Shown: positions 35,544 through 45,122 of the stretch, in pieces | Layout: each line of letters begins with the position of its first letter | Position numbering within the stretch: the first letter of the stretch is position 1 | Assembly (NCBI RefSeq): GCF_900091655.1 | Contig: NZ_LT594621.1 | Span: forward strand, 124,001-188,000 | Reading direction: 5' to 3' | Source: Culturomica massiliensis | Lineage (GTDB): Bacteria; Bacteroidota; Bacteroidia; Bacteroidales; Marinifilaceae | DNA length: 64,000 bases | Made by a program: the position numbers and the translations under genes | The notes under the pieces: generated by a model | Database searches by the model: none | The model's input: only the letters and a program-made list of their open reading frames with translations | What the model was told of the DNA's origin: nothing

Positions 35544-37169
35544 TTATCTCATTTTATTATTTGTATATTTGGTAATAAGGGTGTTCCGCAGCCGGACATA
35601 GGTATCCATTACAGCGTCGGCACATTCCTGGGTATATTTGTTCAATAGTTCGGCAGCTTTTTTAGGATTTTTCTGATATAATTCCGCATACTCTTTTTCA
35701 ATTTCAGTATTGCGTTTAAAGAAATTACTTTCCAAAGGGGTACGGGCATCGTTTAAATCCTTTTTACCGTCCTGCCAGTTCAGATAAAGTAAGTTATCTA
35801 CAAAGTCAATGGCCCATCTGACTGAATTGTCTGTGTATTGTTTGGGATCATAGGTAGAATATACTTCGGGGATATGCGTTACTCCGGTAAATATCGGTAA
35901 ATAAGGTGAAGTATAAGCATTGTCCTGGAATACCCAGTAAATACCTCCGATACCTTTCGGCATGCCGGCACGAAGTTGTGCAACCATACCGTATTCTCCG
36001 TCTACTCTGGCAACTGCACGGCGGCGGGTCGTTTTCATGAGTTTCTGCGTCTCTCCCGAAGGGAACGGAGTCGCTAATTTGCTTTTTACCAACTTGTTGT
36101 CTTTGCCGGGATAATACCAGGCGGCATCATTCTCTTTGTCATAAATGGTTCCGCTGAAGGTAGAGCGTTGGAAATCCATGAAATCTTTTACCGATACGGG
36201 TTTTTCCGGTTTAAAGGAGAAGGGATATACACTCAGAGGCTCGACGAACTGTATGTATTGGTTCAAATTGTCGAAGGGATTTTGAGTTTTCCGGCTTTTC
36301 ATCGGTGCTGTTGAAGGAGCAAATGTTGTTGCGAAAAGCCAGAAGCGATTGGTAGCCCATTCCCGCGGAGTGGGGGCATATATATCCTGCCAGATGAACG
36401 GTTGGCCGCTTTCAGGAGCATACCAGCCGCTGTCGATGGCTACCTGCATATAATTGGCAGAGGCTTTGAAATAGTCCGGTTTCGAGAGATCGATTTCTTT
36501 GATAATACTCCAGTTCGGAATGATAGCTACATGGTCGTCCGGAACGCGTTGTGCAGCCCAGATTACACCAGGTTTACCACTTCCGGCTTTCCAGCCTTTT
36601 CCGACACTGAAAAGTTCGAGTACCCAGATTTTTTCCGGATCTGCAATTGTCAGGCATTCGGATTCCGGTCCGCAAGAGGGCAGAAAACCGTATTGCTCCA
36701 TTAATGAGGTGATGAGTTCAAGGGCTGTATCGGCGGTTTTACAACGTTGCAATGCAAAAATCATAGCTTGTTCTACAGTCATGATTTGTTCACCTTCTCC
36801 GAGGTCTACCTGTAATTCCGGTCGTTGGCTGAGGGTGCTTTCCCCGATACACAGCTCATACTCGTTGATATGGGAATAAGCCGATTGAAAATAGGTGAAG
36901 GTTTGTTCTACCTGCGGGATGTAGCCTAAAATTTTTCCGTTATCGTTCAAGGGTAAGTCTACCCGTTGTATTCCGTAATATACCGGAGCTTTGGCGTCTT
37001 TGGCAAATTTTTGGCCGGGGACAACCCGGATACGGCAATCGGCCCCCGCATCCGTATGGGAATTGAGTACACTTCCGTCTACGGTTGCCTTTTTACCTGC
37101 TACGATTACTGTACAAGCTTGTCCCTGAAAGAATGCAAAGAGTAGGACAAATAGGATGAATGTCTTCAT
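35544..37169 (-). CDS. exported C69-family dipeptidase (PepD-like)
   Basis: This 541-residue Ntn-hydrolase has a signal peptide (MKTFILFVLLFAFFQGQA). Cleavage should expose Cys19 (CTVIVAGKKATVDGSV) as the N-terminal nucleophile, the hallmark of peptidase family C69. Other family marks are NSHTDAGADCRIRVVP and GESTLSQRPEL. It should cleave dipeptides in the periplasm or at the surface. The next gene upstream on the same strand (28 bp away) is an Xaa-Pro aminopeptidase, so the two are probably co-transcribed, adding to the peptide-degrading theme. Confidence 0.9.
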   Translation of the reverse strand: MKTFILFVLLFAFFQGQACTVIVAGKKATVDGSVLNSHTDAGADCRIRVVPGQKFAKDAKAPVYYGIQRVDLPLNDNGKILGYIPQVEQTFTYFQSAYSHINEYELCIGESTLSQRPELQVDLGEGEQIMTVEQAMIFALQRCKTADTALELITSLMEQYGFLPSCGPESECLTIADPEKIWVLELFSVGKGWKAGSGKPGVIWAAQRVPDDHVAIIPNWSIIKEIDLSKPDYFKASANYMQVAIDSGWYAPESGQPFIWQDIYAPTPREWATNRFWLFATTFAPSTAPMKSRKTQNPFDNLNQYIQFVEPLSVYPFSFKPEKPVSVKDFMDFQRSTFSGTIYDKENDAAWYYPGKDNKLVKSKLATPFPSGETQKLMKTTRRRAVARVDGEYGMVAQLRAGMPKGIGGIYWVFQDNAYTSPYLPIFTGVTHIPEVYSTYDPKQYTDNSVRWAIDFVDNLLYLNWQDGKKDLNDARTPLESNFFKRNTEIEKEYAELYQKNPKKAAELLNKYTQECADAVMDTYVRLRNTLITKYTNNKMR

Positions 37170-37197
37170 TTTTATTTTTTTAATTGATGAATTGCTG

Positions 37198-38580
37198 TTA
37201 TTGTCTCACGGCTTCGACTTCCTCTATGGTGGTCGGTACATATTTACCTAATCTTCTCTTGCCTTCCGGAGTAATCAGATAGTCTTCTTCGTTGCGCAGT
37301 CCTCCGAAATCTTTGTATTTTTCAACTTTATCATAGTTGATGAAATCGGTAAAGCGTTTTTCGGCTTTCCAACGGTCGATCAATTCCGGAATGAAATAAA
37401 TTCCGGGTTCTATGGTCAGGACAAAACCCGGCTCCAACTTCCGCGCCAGTCGTAATGATTTGATACCGAACAAGGTGCTTTTCGGCTGACCGTCGTAACC
37501 GACCCATACCTCACCCAGATTTTCCATGTCGTGTACATCCAGCCCCATCATATGTCCCAGGCCGCAAGGGAAGAAAAGTGCGTGAGCTCCGGCTTCCGCA
37601 GCTTCCGCAGCATCGCCTTTCATCAATCCGATGGATTTCATTCCTTCAACAATGGTGGCAGCGGCTTTCAAGTGTATATCCCTGAAAGGAATTCCCGGTC
37701 GTAGTTCCGCCACGGCTGTTTGGTGAGCATGTAAAGCGATGTTATAGATTTCTTTCTGACGTTCGCTGAAATGTTTACCGACAGGGAAGGTCGAAGACAG
37801 GTCGCCGGCATAATGCATCCGGTTTTCAGCACCGGCATCCAACAGGAACATATCTCCTTCCCGGACAATATTGCCGTGGTGATGGTTGTGCAAGGTTTGT
37901 CCGTTGACAGTTGCAATTACCGGAAAAGAAAGATACCCTTCATCGCGTAAAGCAATTTCCGTAACTGCAGCAGCAATTTCGGATTCTTTCATGCCAGGAC
38001 GGATCATTTGCATGGCTTTGATGTGCATGTTTGCCGAGATGGTAACAGCTTCTTCGATTTGCTCGATCTCTTCAGCCGATTTATAATTCCGCTGATTGAC
38101 AACGGCTTTTATAAAATCAATGGAAACACCTTCCTGTTGACGGCTGGGCGGGATATTGAGCAATTCCTGTAAAGCGATATAATGTCCTCCGCGATAAGGG
38201 GGGAGGTAGTGGATACGGCGTCCCTGGGCCTGTGCTTTTTGAAGGTAGGTCTGTAATTCTTTCGCCGGACGGGTATCTGAAATCCCGACACGCTCGCTTT
38301 TCTCCCGTATCGTCGGTTGAGTTCCCATCCAAACGATATCGTCTATCGTCAGCTCATCGCCGAAAATGATTTCCCGGTTATCGTCGATGTCGATAACCGC
38401 TGTCAAGCCGGCATAGTCAGAACCGAAATAATATAGAAATGTCGAATCCTGCCGGTAAAAATAGGTGTTATCGGCATAGTTCATACTACTTTCATTATTT
38501 CCCAAGAAAAGCAATATCCCATTGCCTATTGCTTTTTTCAAACGTGTGCGTCTGTTGATATAAGTTTCTTTTGAAAACAT
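37198..38580 (-). CDS. pepP: Xaa-Pro aminopeptidase (M24B, AMP_N domain)
   Basis: This is 460 residues from the ATG at 38580 (MFSKETYINRRTRLKKAIGNG). A longer frame from 38667 adds 29 residues without similarity to the family start. An AMP_N domain (1-150) is followed by the pita-bread metallopeptidase fold. Metal ligands are Asp in FLLDAGAENRMHYAGDLSSTFP (two Asp), His in GLGHMMGLDVHDMEN, Glu in TIEPGIYF, and Glu in RNEEDYLITPEG. It removes N-terminal residues preceding proline. It is cytosolic since no signal peptide is visible. Confidence 0.92.
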   Translation of the reverse strand: MFSKETYINRRTRLKKAIGNGILLFLGNNESSMNYADNTYFYRQDSTFLYYFGSDYAGLTAVIDIDDNREIIFGDELTIDDIVWMGTQPTIREKSERVGISDTRPAKELQTYLQKAQAQGRRIHYLPPYRGGHYIALQELLNIPPSRQQEGVSIDFIKAVVNQRNYKSAEEIEQIEEAVTISANMHIKAMQMIRPGMKESEIAAAVTEIALRDEGYLSFPVIATVNGQTLHNHHHGNIVREGDMFLLDAGAENRMHYAGDLSSTFPVGKHFSERQKEIYNIALHAHQTAVAELRPGIPFRDIHLKAAATIVEGMKSIGLMKGDAAEAAEAGAHALFFPCGLGHMMGLDVHDMENLGEVWVGYDGQPKSTLFGIKSLRLARKLEPGFVLTIEPGIYFIPELIDRWKAEKRFTDFINYDKVEKYKDFGGLRNEEDYLITPEGKRRLGKYVPTTIEEVEAVRQ

Positions 38581-38785
38581 ATTAATAAATTTAGGTTTGA
38601 TAAATATACAAGATTGAATTTCAGTACAGAAAAGTATACTTCGGTGCAGGGTTAACAAATCCAGCACTCATAGAGGCCCATATAAGCCGCATTGTATTTT
38701 ACAAGAAAACGGTTAAAAAGCTCCATTTTTCATTTTTAGGATTTTCAAAGATATAAATTTTTCGGAAAAATATATTTTTTATTCC

Positions 38786-38793
38786 TAATTTTG
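38786..38793 (+). promoter_or_regulatory. -7 element TAATTTTG for the transporter gene
   Basis: This matches TAnnTTTG, 21 bases before the ATG at 38815. Upstream is A/T-rich with no clear TTTG partner. Confidence 0.45.
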
Positions 38794-38814
38794 CGGCACA
38801 AAAGAAATGAATGC

Positions 38815-40485
38815 ATGGAATGGATAAATAATTTATTGTTCGGAGCGGGAATCGGACATTCGATACTGTTGTTGGCTGTGGTTATATTTGTCGGAATATG
38901 GTTGGGGAAAATAAAAATTGCCGGCATATCCCTGGGTATTACCTGGATACTTTTTGTCGGGATTATTTTCAGTCATTTCGGAATGCGGATGGATACCCAT
39001 GCGCTCCATTTCCTGCAAGAATTCGGATTGATTCTCTTCGTTTATTCTATTGGTTTACAGGTAGGACCGGGGTTCTTTTCTTCTTTCAGAAAAGGAGGCG
39101 TAACGTTAAATCTTTTGGCAATGGGCATTGTGTTCCTGGGGGTTACGATCACCTGTATCATTCATTTTATAACGGGTATTCCGATAACCACGATGGTTGG
39201 AATTCTTTCCGGAGCAGTGACCAATACTCCCGGTTTGGGGGCTGCCCAGCAGGCTTATTACGATATGATGGGCACAGAGCAACCGGCTATTGCGATGGGA
39301 TATGCTGTCGCTTATCCTTTGGGGGTCGTGGGGATTATATCGGCAATTATTTTGATTCGTTATATGTTCCGGATCAATTTTGAAAAAGAGTTGGCTTCAG
39401 CGCAAAGCGTGGCTGATGCTAAAACGGATCGGGCGACACATATATCTGTCAGGGTAAAAAATCCGGCTTTGTTCGGAAAAGAGATTGTAGAGGTGGCGGC
39501 TTTAATGGATAAAAAGTTTGTGATTTCCCGTATCATTCATGGAGATGCCGAGCTGAAAGTTGCCCAGCCGCATACCCGGTTGGAGCAAGGAGATCGGTTG
39601 TTTATCATTGCAGCTTCCCAGGATATAGGAGTTATAACGGCATTTATCGGAGAAAGGATTGAAATGCACCGGGCAGACTGGGAAAAAATGGATGTTAATT
39701 TAGTATCCAGACGAATCGTTATCACCCGGGAAGAGGTGAATGGAAAAACTCTGGGGCAAATACATCTGCGCAACGGGTACGGTGTGAATGTTACCCGGAT
39801 AAATCGTGCCGGGTTTGATCTGGTAGCACATAACGGTTTACAGTTACAGATCGGCGACCGGTTGACGGTTGTTGGCTCGGAAACAGCTATTGCACAAGTG
39901 GAGAAAGTTTTGGGTAATTCTTTACGTCGTTTACGGGAGCCGAATTTAGTACCTATATTTATGGGAATAGCTTTGGGGATTTTACTGGGAAGTATTCCTT
40001 TTGCTTTTCCGGGTATACCGCAACCCGTAAAGCTGGGATTGGCGGGTGGGCCGCTTATCGTTGCGATTTTGATCAGTCGGTTCGGTCCTCATTATAAATT
40101 GGTAACTTATACGACAATGAGTGCTAATTTGATGATGAGAGAGATCGGGATTTCGTTGTTTCTTGCCTGTGTCGGTTTGACTGCGGGGGCCGGTTTTGTC
40201 GACACGGTTGTTAACGGAGGAGGTTTTGTCTGGATTGGCTATGGCTTTATCATTACCTTTTTACCGCTGATCATTATCGGTATTATTGCCAGAGCTGTAT
40301 ATAAAATCAATTATTTTACGATTATGGGATTGATAGCAGGAAGTACAACCGATCCGCCTGCTTTGGCTTATTCCAATACAACAGCGGGTAACGATATGCC
40401 TTCGGTCGGTTATGCCACGGTGTATCCGCTTACGATGTTTTTACGGGTATTGACGGCGCAGATACTGGTATTGTCTCTCGTATAG
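38815..40485 (+). CDS. AspT/YidE/YbjL-family putative transporter with two TrkA_C domains
   Basis: This is 556 residues from the ATG at 38815 (MEWINNLLFGAGIGHSILL). The in-frame TTG upstream overlaps the promoter element and is rejected. Two five-helix membrane halves flank a cytosolic centre (about 190-375) with two RCK_C/TrkA_C modules (LFGKEIVEVAALMDKKFVISRI; VNGKTLGQIHLRNGYGVNVTRI). The repeat motif GILSGAVTNTPGLGAAQQAYY in half 1 corresponds to GLIAGSTTDPPALAYSNT in half 2. AspT exchanges aspartate for alanine; YidE-type members are uncharacterised. A dicarboxylate or amino acid exchanger is plausible. It stands alone. Confidence 0.85.
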   Translation: MEWINNLLFGAGIGHSILLLAVVIFVGIWLGKIKIAGISLGITWILFVGIIFSHFGMRMDTHALHFLQEFGLILFVYSIGLQVGPGFFSSFRKGGVTLNLLAMGIVFLGVTITCIIHFITGIPITTMVGILSGAVTNTPGLGAAQQAYYDMMGTEQPAIAMGYAVAYPLGVVGIISAIILIRYMFRINFEKELASAQSVADAKTDRATHISVRVKNPALFGKEIVEVAALMDKKFVISRIIHGDAELKVAQPHTRLEQGDRLFIIAASQDIGVITAFIGERIEMHRADWEKMDVNLVSRRIVITREEVNGKTLGQIHLRNGYGVNVTRINRAGFDLVAHNGLQLQIGDRLTVVGSETAIAQVEKVLGNSLRRLREPNLVPIFMGIALGILLGSIPFAFPGIPQPVKLGLAGGPLIVAILISRFGPHYKLVTYTTMSANLMMREIGISLFLACVGLTAGAGFVDTVVNGGGFVWIGYGFIITFLPLIIIGIIARAVYKINYFTIMGLIAGSTTDPPALAYSNTTAGNDMPSVGYATVYPLTMFLRVLTAQILVLSLV

Positions 40486-40527
40486 GTTGCAGTTTTATAA
40501 AATTCTTTTGCAAATTCTTGAAGCCGA

Positions 40528-40562
40528 TTTGTTTTAAAAGTCGAAACTTCTTTTTAGCTTTG
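40528..40562 (+). promoter_or_regulatory. promoter of the small gene before atp
   Basis: TTTG at 40528-40531 and TAGCTTTG at 40555-40562 are 23 bases apart, matching the Bacteroidetes -33/-7 pattern. The start codon follows 19 bases later, preceded by AAGGAGA. Confidence 0.6.
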
Positions 40563-40581
40563 TAGAAATAAGGAGACGATT

Positions 40582-40962
40582 ATGAAGTTATTTTTACTTT
40601 GTATAACAAGCATTTTTTTCTTACTGACTTTTCAGGGTGTTGAAAAGCAATCAGAAAATGTGCCGGTACAGAGTGAAAATGAGGTGGTTCGGATAGGAAA
40701 CAAGCAAGGTATTCTCCAGTTGAAGCTGGCCACGATTTACCATCATTTAAAAAATGCATTTTCGCCGGTGACCGATGATAATTTATCACAGGGTAATCAG
40801 GGAAAAGGAGGTTCTTTTTTGTATCGCTTAAAAAATAATGTATTTTATGATCTCACGGTTTGCCTTTCTTTTTATAGGGGTAACAGGCAATTTCGGGATT
40901 TTTTGTCTACACGCCATCTTCACGGTTTTTATATCTTCTTTTTGGCTAAGTTAATCGTTTAA
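40582..40962 (+). CDS. small exported hypothetical protein upstream of the ATP synthase operon
   Basis: This 126-residue protein has an N-terminal hydrophobic segment (MKLFLLCITSIFFLLTFQG) and a hydrophobic C-terminal end (HGFYIFFLAKLIV). I do not recognise a family. A good -33/-7 promoter and a Shine-Dalgarno-like AAGGAGA support expression. The next gene, atpD, begins 292 bases downstream. The layout resembles the small protein before nuo (18679-19038), but clear sequence similarity is not visible by eye. Confidence 0.55.
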   Translation: MKLFLLCITSIFFLLTFQGVEKQSENVPVQSENEVVRIGNKQGILQLKLATIYHHLKNAFSPVTDDNLSQGNQGKGGSFLYRLKNNVFYDLTVCLSFYRGNRQFRDFLSTRHLHGFYIFFLAKLIV

Positions 40963-41254
40963 TAGCCTCATATAACAGAGAACTTCAGTGCCGTCGTGTT
41001 CCTGGAGTTTTTGCTCTATTGCTTCTTGAAATATATACTTGTCGGAGAGAGTATGTTATCATAGTATAAATTTCGTTATGTATGATTACATATTGTGTGA
41101 ATGGTATAATTTTTGAGGTATACCGTTCGTAACTTTTAATATGTTTTTACGTTTTAGGATTTGTGGGTAGTTGCATTTGCCGGAATGGAGAAAATTGAAG
41201 GTGAAGCGGATTTTTCAGTATCTGCAACCGGAAGCTGGATTAGGAATTGAAATT

Positions 41255-42784
41255 ATGGTGAAAGTAAATAAAGATATGACAGAGAAATTCGGATACGTTA
41301 CACAAGTGATCGGACCTGTTGTCGACGTGATATTTGAAGAAGGTGGAGATAGTCTGCCACCTATTTATGAAGCCCTTCGGATCGAACGGGACAATGGAGA
41401 GAAATTGATCGTAGAAGTGGAGCAACATATAGGGGAGGATACCGTCCGTTGCGTGGCAATGGATACGACCGATGGATTGCATCGTGGAATGAAGGCCTGG
41501 GATTTGGGACGTCCCCTTACTATGCCTACGGGAAGACAGATTAAAGGCCGGTTGATGAATGTTACCGGGGATGCGATCGATCATCTGGCACCCCTGGATT
41601 ATAGCGATACCCGCTCGATTCATCAGGAAGCGCCTAAGTTTAAAGATTTATCTATTTCTGAGGAATTCCTTTATACGGGGATTAAGGTTATCGATTTACT
41701 GGAGCCTTATTCAAAGGGGGGGAAGATCGGTCTTTTCGGTGGTGCCGGTGTCGGTAAGACTGTGCTGATTATGGAATTGATCAATAATATTGCCAAAGGA
41801 CATAATGGTTACTCTGTATTTACCGGTGTCGGGGAGCGGACCCGGGAAGGAAACGATTTGTTAAGGGAAATGATCGAGTCGAATGTCATCAATTACGGAG
41901 AGACTTTTCTGAAAGAGATGGAAAAGGGAAACTGGGATGTCAAGACTGTTGATATGGAGAAAGTAAATCAATCCCAGGCAACCTTAGTGTTCGGGCAGAT
42001 GAACGAACCCCCCGGAGCCCGTTTGAGGGTCGCTTTGTCTGGTTTGACGGTAGCGGAGTCTTTCCGGGATTCGAATGAAGGCGGTAACGAGATATTGCTT
42101 TTTATCGATAATATATTCAGATACACGCAAGCCGGTTCGGAGGTTTCGGCTTTGTTGGGACGTATGCCTTCGGCTGTCGGGTACCAGCCTACACTGGCTT
42201 CGGAAATGGGTAAGTTGCAGGAACGTATTGCTTCTACAAAGTACGGTTCTATTACTTCGGTACAGGCCATCTACGTGCCTGCAGACGACTTGACGGACCC
42301 CGCTCCGGCAACGACGTTTAATTTTTTGGATGCAACGACGGTTTTGAGTCGTAAGATTACGGAGTTGGGAATTTATCCGGCAGTCGATCCGTTGGAATCT
42401 TCTTCCCGTATTCTTGACCCGAATATTGTCGGGGAAGAGCATTATAATGTAGCTCAGCAGGTTATCGGTTTGTTGCAGCATTATAATGAGTTACAGGATA
42501 TTATAGCTATTCTGGGGGTAGATGAATTGTCGGATGAAGATAAGATGGTGGTTGCCCGGGCAAGACGGGCACAGCGTTTCTTGTCCCAGCCTTTCCATGT
42601 GGCCGAGCAATATACCGGTATACCCGGTGTAATGGTTCCTTTGGAAGAAACGATCCGGGGCTTTAAGATGATTCTGGACGGAGAGATGGATGAATATCCG
42701 GAACAGGCGTTTATGAATGTCGGAACGATAGACGAGGCGATTCAAAAAGGAAAAGAGATGCTGGAAAAAGCCGGGAAGAATTGA
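41255..42784 (+). CDS. atpD: F1Fo ATP synthase subunit beta
   Basis: This is 509 residues from the ATG at 41255 (MVKVNKDMTEKFGYVTQVIG). The frame is open farther upstream from a TTG at 41171, but that sequence is not family-like. It is the catalytic subunit. The Walker A motif is GGAGVGKT, and the arginine/glutamate region is VFTGVGERTREGNDL. Walker B is EILLFIDNIFRYTQAGSEVSALLGRMPSAVGYQPTLA. It is the first gene of the operon in Bacteroidetes order (beta before epsilon, a, c, b, delta, alpha, gamma). Confidence 0.98.
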   Translation: MVKVNKDMTEKFGYVTQVIGPVVDVIFEEGGDSLPPIYEALRIERDNGEKLIVEVEQHIGEDTVRCVAMDTTDGLHRGMKAWDLGRPLTMPTGRQIKGRLMNVTGDAIDHLAPLDYSDTRSIHQEAPKFKDLSISEEFLYTGIKVIDLLEPYSKGGKIGLFGGAGVGKTVLIMELINNIAKGHNGYSVFTGVGERTREGNDLLREMIESNVINYGETFLKEMEKGNWDVKTVDMEKVNQSQATLVFGQMNEPPGARLRVALSGLTVAESFRDSNEGGNEILLFIDNIFRYTQAGSEVSALLGRMPSAVGYQPTLASEMGKLQERIASTKYGSITSVQAIYVPADDLTDPAPATTFNFLDATTVLSRKITELGIYPAVDPLESSSRILDPNIVGEEHYNVAQQVIGLLQHYNELQDIIAILGVDELSDEDKMVVARARRAQRFLSQPFHVAEQYTGIPGVMVPLEETIRGFKMILDGEMDEYPEQAFMNVGTIDEAIQKGKEMLEKAGKN

Positions 42785-42812
42785 AAATAAATCTGGTCAA
42801 TAAATCGAGAGT

Positions 42813-43046
42813 ATGATATTACGCATTATATCCACGGAAAAGATTCTTTTCGACGGTCCGGTTGACCGGGTAACATTGCCGGGAAGTTGCGGCCCTTTTA
42901 CTGTGCTGGACCGACATGCTCCTTTGATTTCAACATTGGCGGAAGGTGAAATCGTATATGTTGTGAATGGGGTGGAAAAACGGGTTGTTGTAGAGGGGGG
43001 TATTGTGGAGGTGCGGGATAACTGGGTCGCTGTATGTGTAAATTAA
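42813..43046 (+). CDS. atpC: F1Fo ATP synthase subunit epsilon (short form)
   Basis: This 77-residue protein consists of the N-terminal beta-sandwich only (ILRIISTEKILFDGPVDRVTLPGSCGPFTVLDRHAPLIS). The C-terminal two-helix inhibitory arm of other bacteria is absent, as is usual in Bacteroidetes. So this synthase probably lacks epsilon-type inhibition of ATP hydrolysis (inference). Confidence 0.95.
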   Translation: MILRIISTEKILFDGPVDRVTLPGSCGPFTVLDRHAPLISTLAEGEIVYVVNGVEKRVVVEGGIVEVRDNWVAVCVN

Positions 43047-43067
43047 TATCGGGATGACTGTAAAAAA

Positions 43068-44150
43068 ATGAAAAAGAGGATAATACTATATCTGGTATTT
43101 TTCGGATTGCTGCTGATTACACCGGAAATTCTTCGGGCCGAAGAGTCCGGCGGACAGAAATCTTTTGATTTGGAAAGTACTATTTTCGGGCATTTGGGCG
43201 ATGAATACGGGTGGAGTATTAAGCTACCTCACGACAGGCAACTGATCATTCCTTTACCGATTATCTTATATGGTAAGGACGGTTGGCATTGTTTCAGTTC
43301 GAGCCGTATACAGGACGGTCAGGAATATAAAGGATTCCGGATTGCTACAGAAGGCCGGTATGCCGGAAAAATAATAGAGATGGCAGGCGGAGAACAGTAT
43401 CGACCCTGGGATTTGTCTGTGACAAAGAATGTACTGGCTTTATGGATTACGGCGTTTGTCGTGATGCTTTGCATTTTTCCCTTGGTTCGTTGGTATAGGA
43501 GAAATCCGCTGACAGCACCCCGGCGTGGAGTCGGATTGATGGAATTGATTATCGGAATGGTGTATGATGAGGTTATTGCACCGGTGTTGGGAAAAGATGC
43601 CAGGCGTTTTGCTCCTTATTTGCTTACATTGTTCTTTTTTATCCTCTTTTCCAACGTTTTGGGATTAATGGTTGTATTTCCGGGAGGTGCCAATGTGATG
43701 GGAAATATTTCGGTCGCTTTGGTATTGGCTGTATGTACCTTTTTGGTTGTCAATCTATCGGGAACGAGGAAATATTGGCGGGAAACGTTGTGGCCGGATG
43801 TACCGGGGTGGTTGAAATTGCCTTTGCCGATTATGCCGGTTATCGAGATTTTCGGTGTTTTTACAAAGCCGATCGCTTTGATGATCCGGTTGTTTGCCAA
43901 TATGCTGGCCGGACATTTGATTACTTTGGTATTGATTTCCCTTATCTTTGTTTTCGGGGCGTGGGGAGCTGCTGTGACGGCCGGTTCTACGGTTATAGCC
44001 GTATTGTTTGCCGTATTTATGAATCTGGTTGATTTTTTGATTTGTTTTATACAGGCTTATGTATTTATGATGTTATCGACGATTTTTATCAGTCTTGCGC
44101 GTCCTGAAACTCATGAGCATGTAAAGAAAAGTGTAAATATAGAAAGCTGA
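43068..44150 (+). CDS. atpB: F1Fo ATP synthase subunit a
   Basis: This 360-residue membrane subunit forms the proton half-channels. It has an N-terminal hydrophobic signal-like segment and a soluble periplasmic insert (about 25-115) typical of Bacteroidetes. The membrane part then carries the essential Arg in FTKPIALMIRLFANMLAGH. It lies 21 bp after atpC. Confidence 0.96.
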   Translation: MKKRIILYLVFFGLLLITPEILRAEESGGQKSFDLESTIFGHLGDEYGWSIKLPHDRQLIIPLPIILYGKDGWHCFSSSRIQDGQEYKGFRIATEGRYAGKIIEMAGGEQYRPWDLSVTKNVLALWITAFVVMLCIFPLVRWYRRNPLTAPRRGVGLMELIIGMVYDEVIAPVLGKDARRFAPYLLTLFFFILFSNVLGLMVVFPGGANVMGNISVALVLAVCTFLVVNLSGTRKYWRETLWPDVPGWLKLPLPIMPVIEIFGVFTKPIALMIRLFANMLAGHLITLVLISLIFVFGAWGAAVTAGSTVIAVLFAVFMNLVDFLICFIQAYVFMMLSTIFISLARPETHEHVKKSVNIES

Positions 44151-44234
44151 CCCGAATTATCAGAAGCTGTTTTTACAGCGCTGGGTTGACTTTTGACAAT
44201 AGGAAAAATTTGTAACAATTAAAAACAAGAATGT

Positions 44235-44492
44235 ATGTTAAGTATTATTGCATTACAGGTGGCAGCCGGCGTAAGTCTGGCTAAAATCGGAGCTTGTATC
44301 GGAGCTGGTTTGGCAGCTATCGGAGCCGGAATCGGAATTGGTAAAATCGGAGCTAACGCGATGGATGCTATTGCCCGTCAGCCGGAAGAGGCAAATAATA
44401 TCCGGACGAATATGATTGTGATTGCAGCTTTGATCGAAGGAGTGGCACTTTTTGCAATCATCGTGTGTGTGTTGGCTTTGTTTATTCAATAA
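44235..44492 (+). CDS. atpE: F1Fo ATP synthase subunit c
   Basis: This 85-residue two-helix proteolipid has the conserved loop ARQPEEANNIRT and ion-binding Glu68 in ALIEGVALFAI. Glu is followed by Gly-Val-Ala. The Gln and Ser/Thr partners of sodium-type rings are not seen, so proton coupling is the better guess. Confidence 0.96.
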   Translation: MLSIIALQVAAGVSLAKIGACIGAGLAAIGAGIGIGKIGANAMDAIARQPEEANNIRTNMIVIAALIEGVALFAIIVCVLALFIQ

Positions 44493-44616
44493 CATGCGAT
44501 AAGGTCCACAGAGCGATCAGGCTTTATGTTTTCTGTTGTCTTTTCGGAGAAAGAAGACATGTAATATATCAATTGGTAGATGACGGGTATTTATTCCCGT
44601 ATAAAAAAGAAAAAAT

Positions 44617-45114
44617 ATGGCACTATTCGAACCGGAATTCGGGTTGATTTTCTGGATGCTGGTTGTTTTTCTGGCTTTGTTCGGTATTTTAGCTAAATAT
44701 GCCTGGCCGGTTATTATCCGGAGTGTAGAAGAAAGGGCCGCTTATATCGATAAGGGGGTTGCTTCGGCACGAGAGGCTATCGAGTTGAAAAAGCAAGCCG
44801 AATACGATGCGCAAACTCTTTTGACAGATGCTCAGCGCAAACAATTGGAAATCCTTCAGGAAGCGCAACGCTTGAAGGATGATATTGTCGGGCAGGCTAA
44901 AAAATCTGCAACTACCGAGGCGCAGAAAATTCTGGACGCTGCCCGTCTGGTTGCCGAGCAAACGAAAAAAGAGGCTGAAATACAGATGCGCCGGCAGGTC
45001 GGGAAATTATCGCTGGAAATCGCCGGGAAAGTGATCCGTCAGAATCTGGACGGGAATAAAGCTCAGGAGGAAATGGTCGAAAAATACCTGGATGAACTGG
45101 AGAATAAAAATTGA
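44617..45114 (+). CDS. atpF: F1Fo ATP synthase subunit b
   Basis: This 165-residue protein has one N-terminal membrane helix (GLIFWMLVVFLALFGILAKYAW) followed by a long charged helix. It forms the peripheral stalk linking a and delta. It begins 124 bases after atpE and 8 bases before atpH. Confidence 0.95.
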   Translation: MALFEPEFGLIFWMLVVFLALFGILAKYAWPVIIRSVEERAAYIDKGVASAREAIELKKQAEYDAQTLLTDAQRKQLEILQEAQRLKDDIVGQAKKSATTEAQKILDAARLVAEQTKKEAEIQMRRQVGKLSLEIAGKVIRQNLDGNKAQEEMVEKYLDELENKN

Positions 45115-45122
45115 GTAAATAG

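Noticed and set aside
41171..41254. Extension of atpD from a TTG
   Set aside because: The added 28 residues are not part of any beta subunit; the ATG at 41255 is normal.
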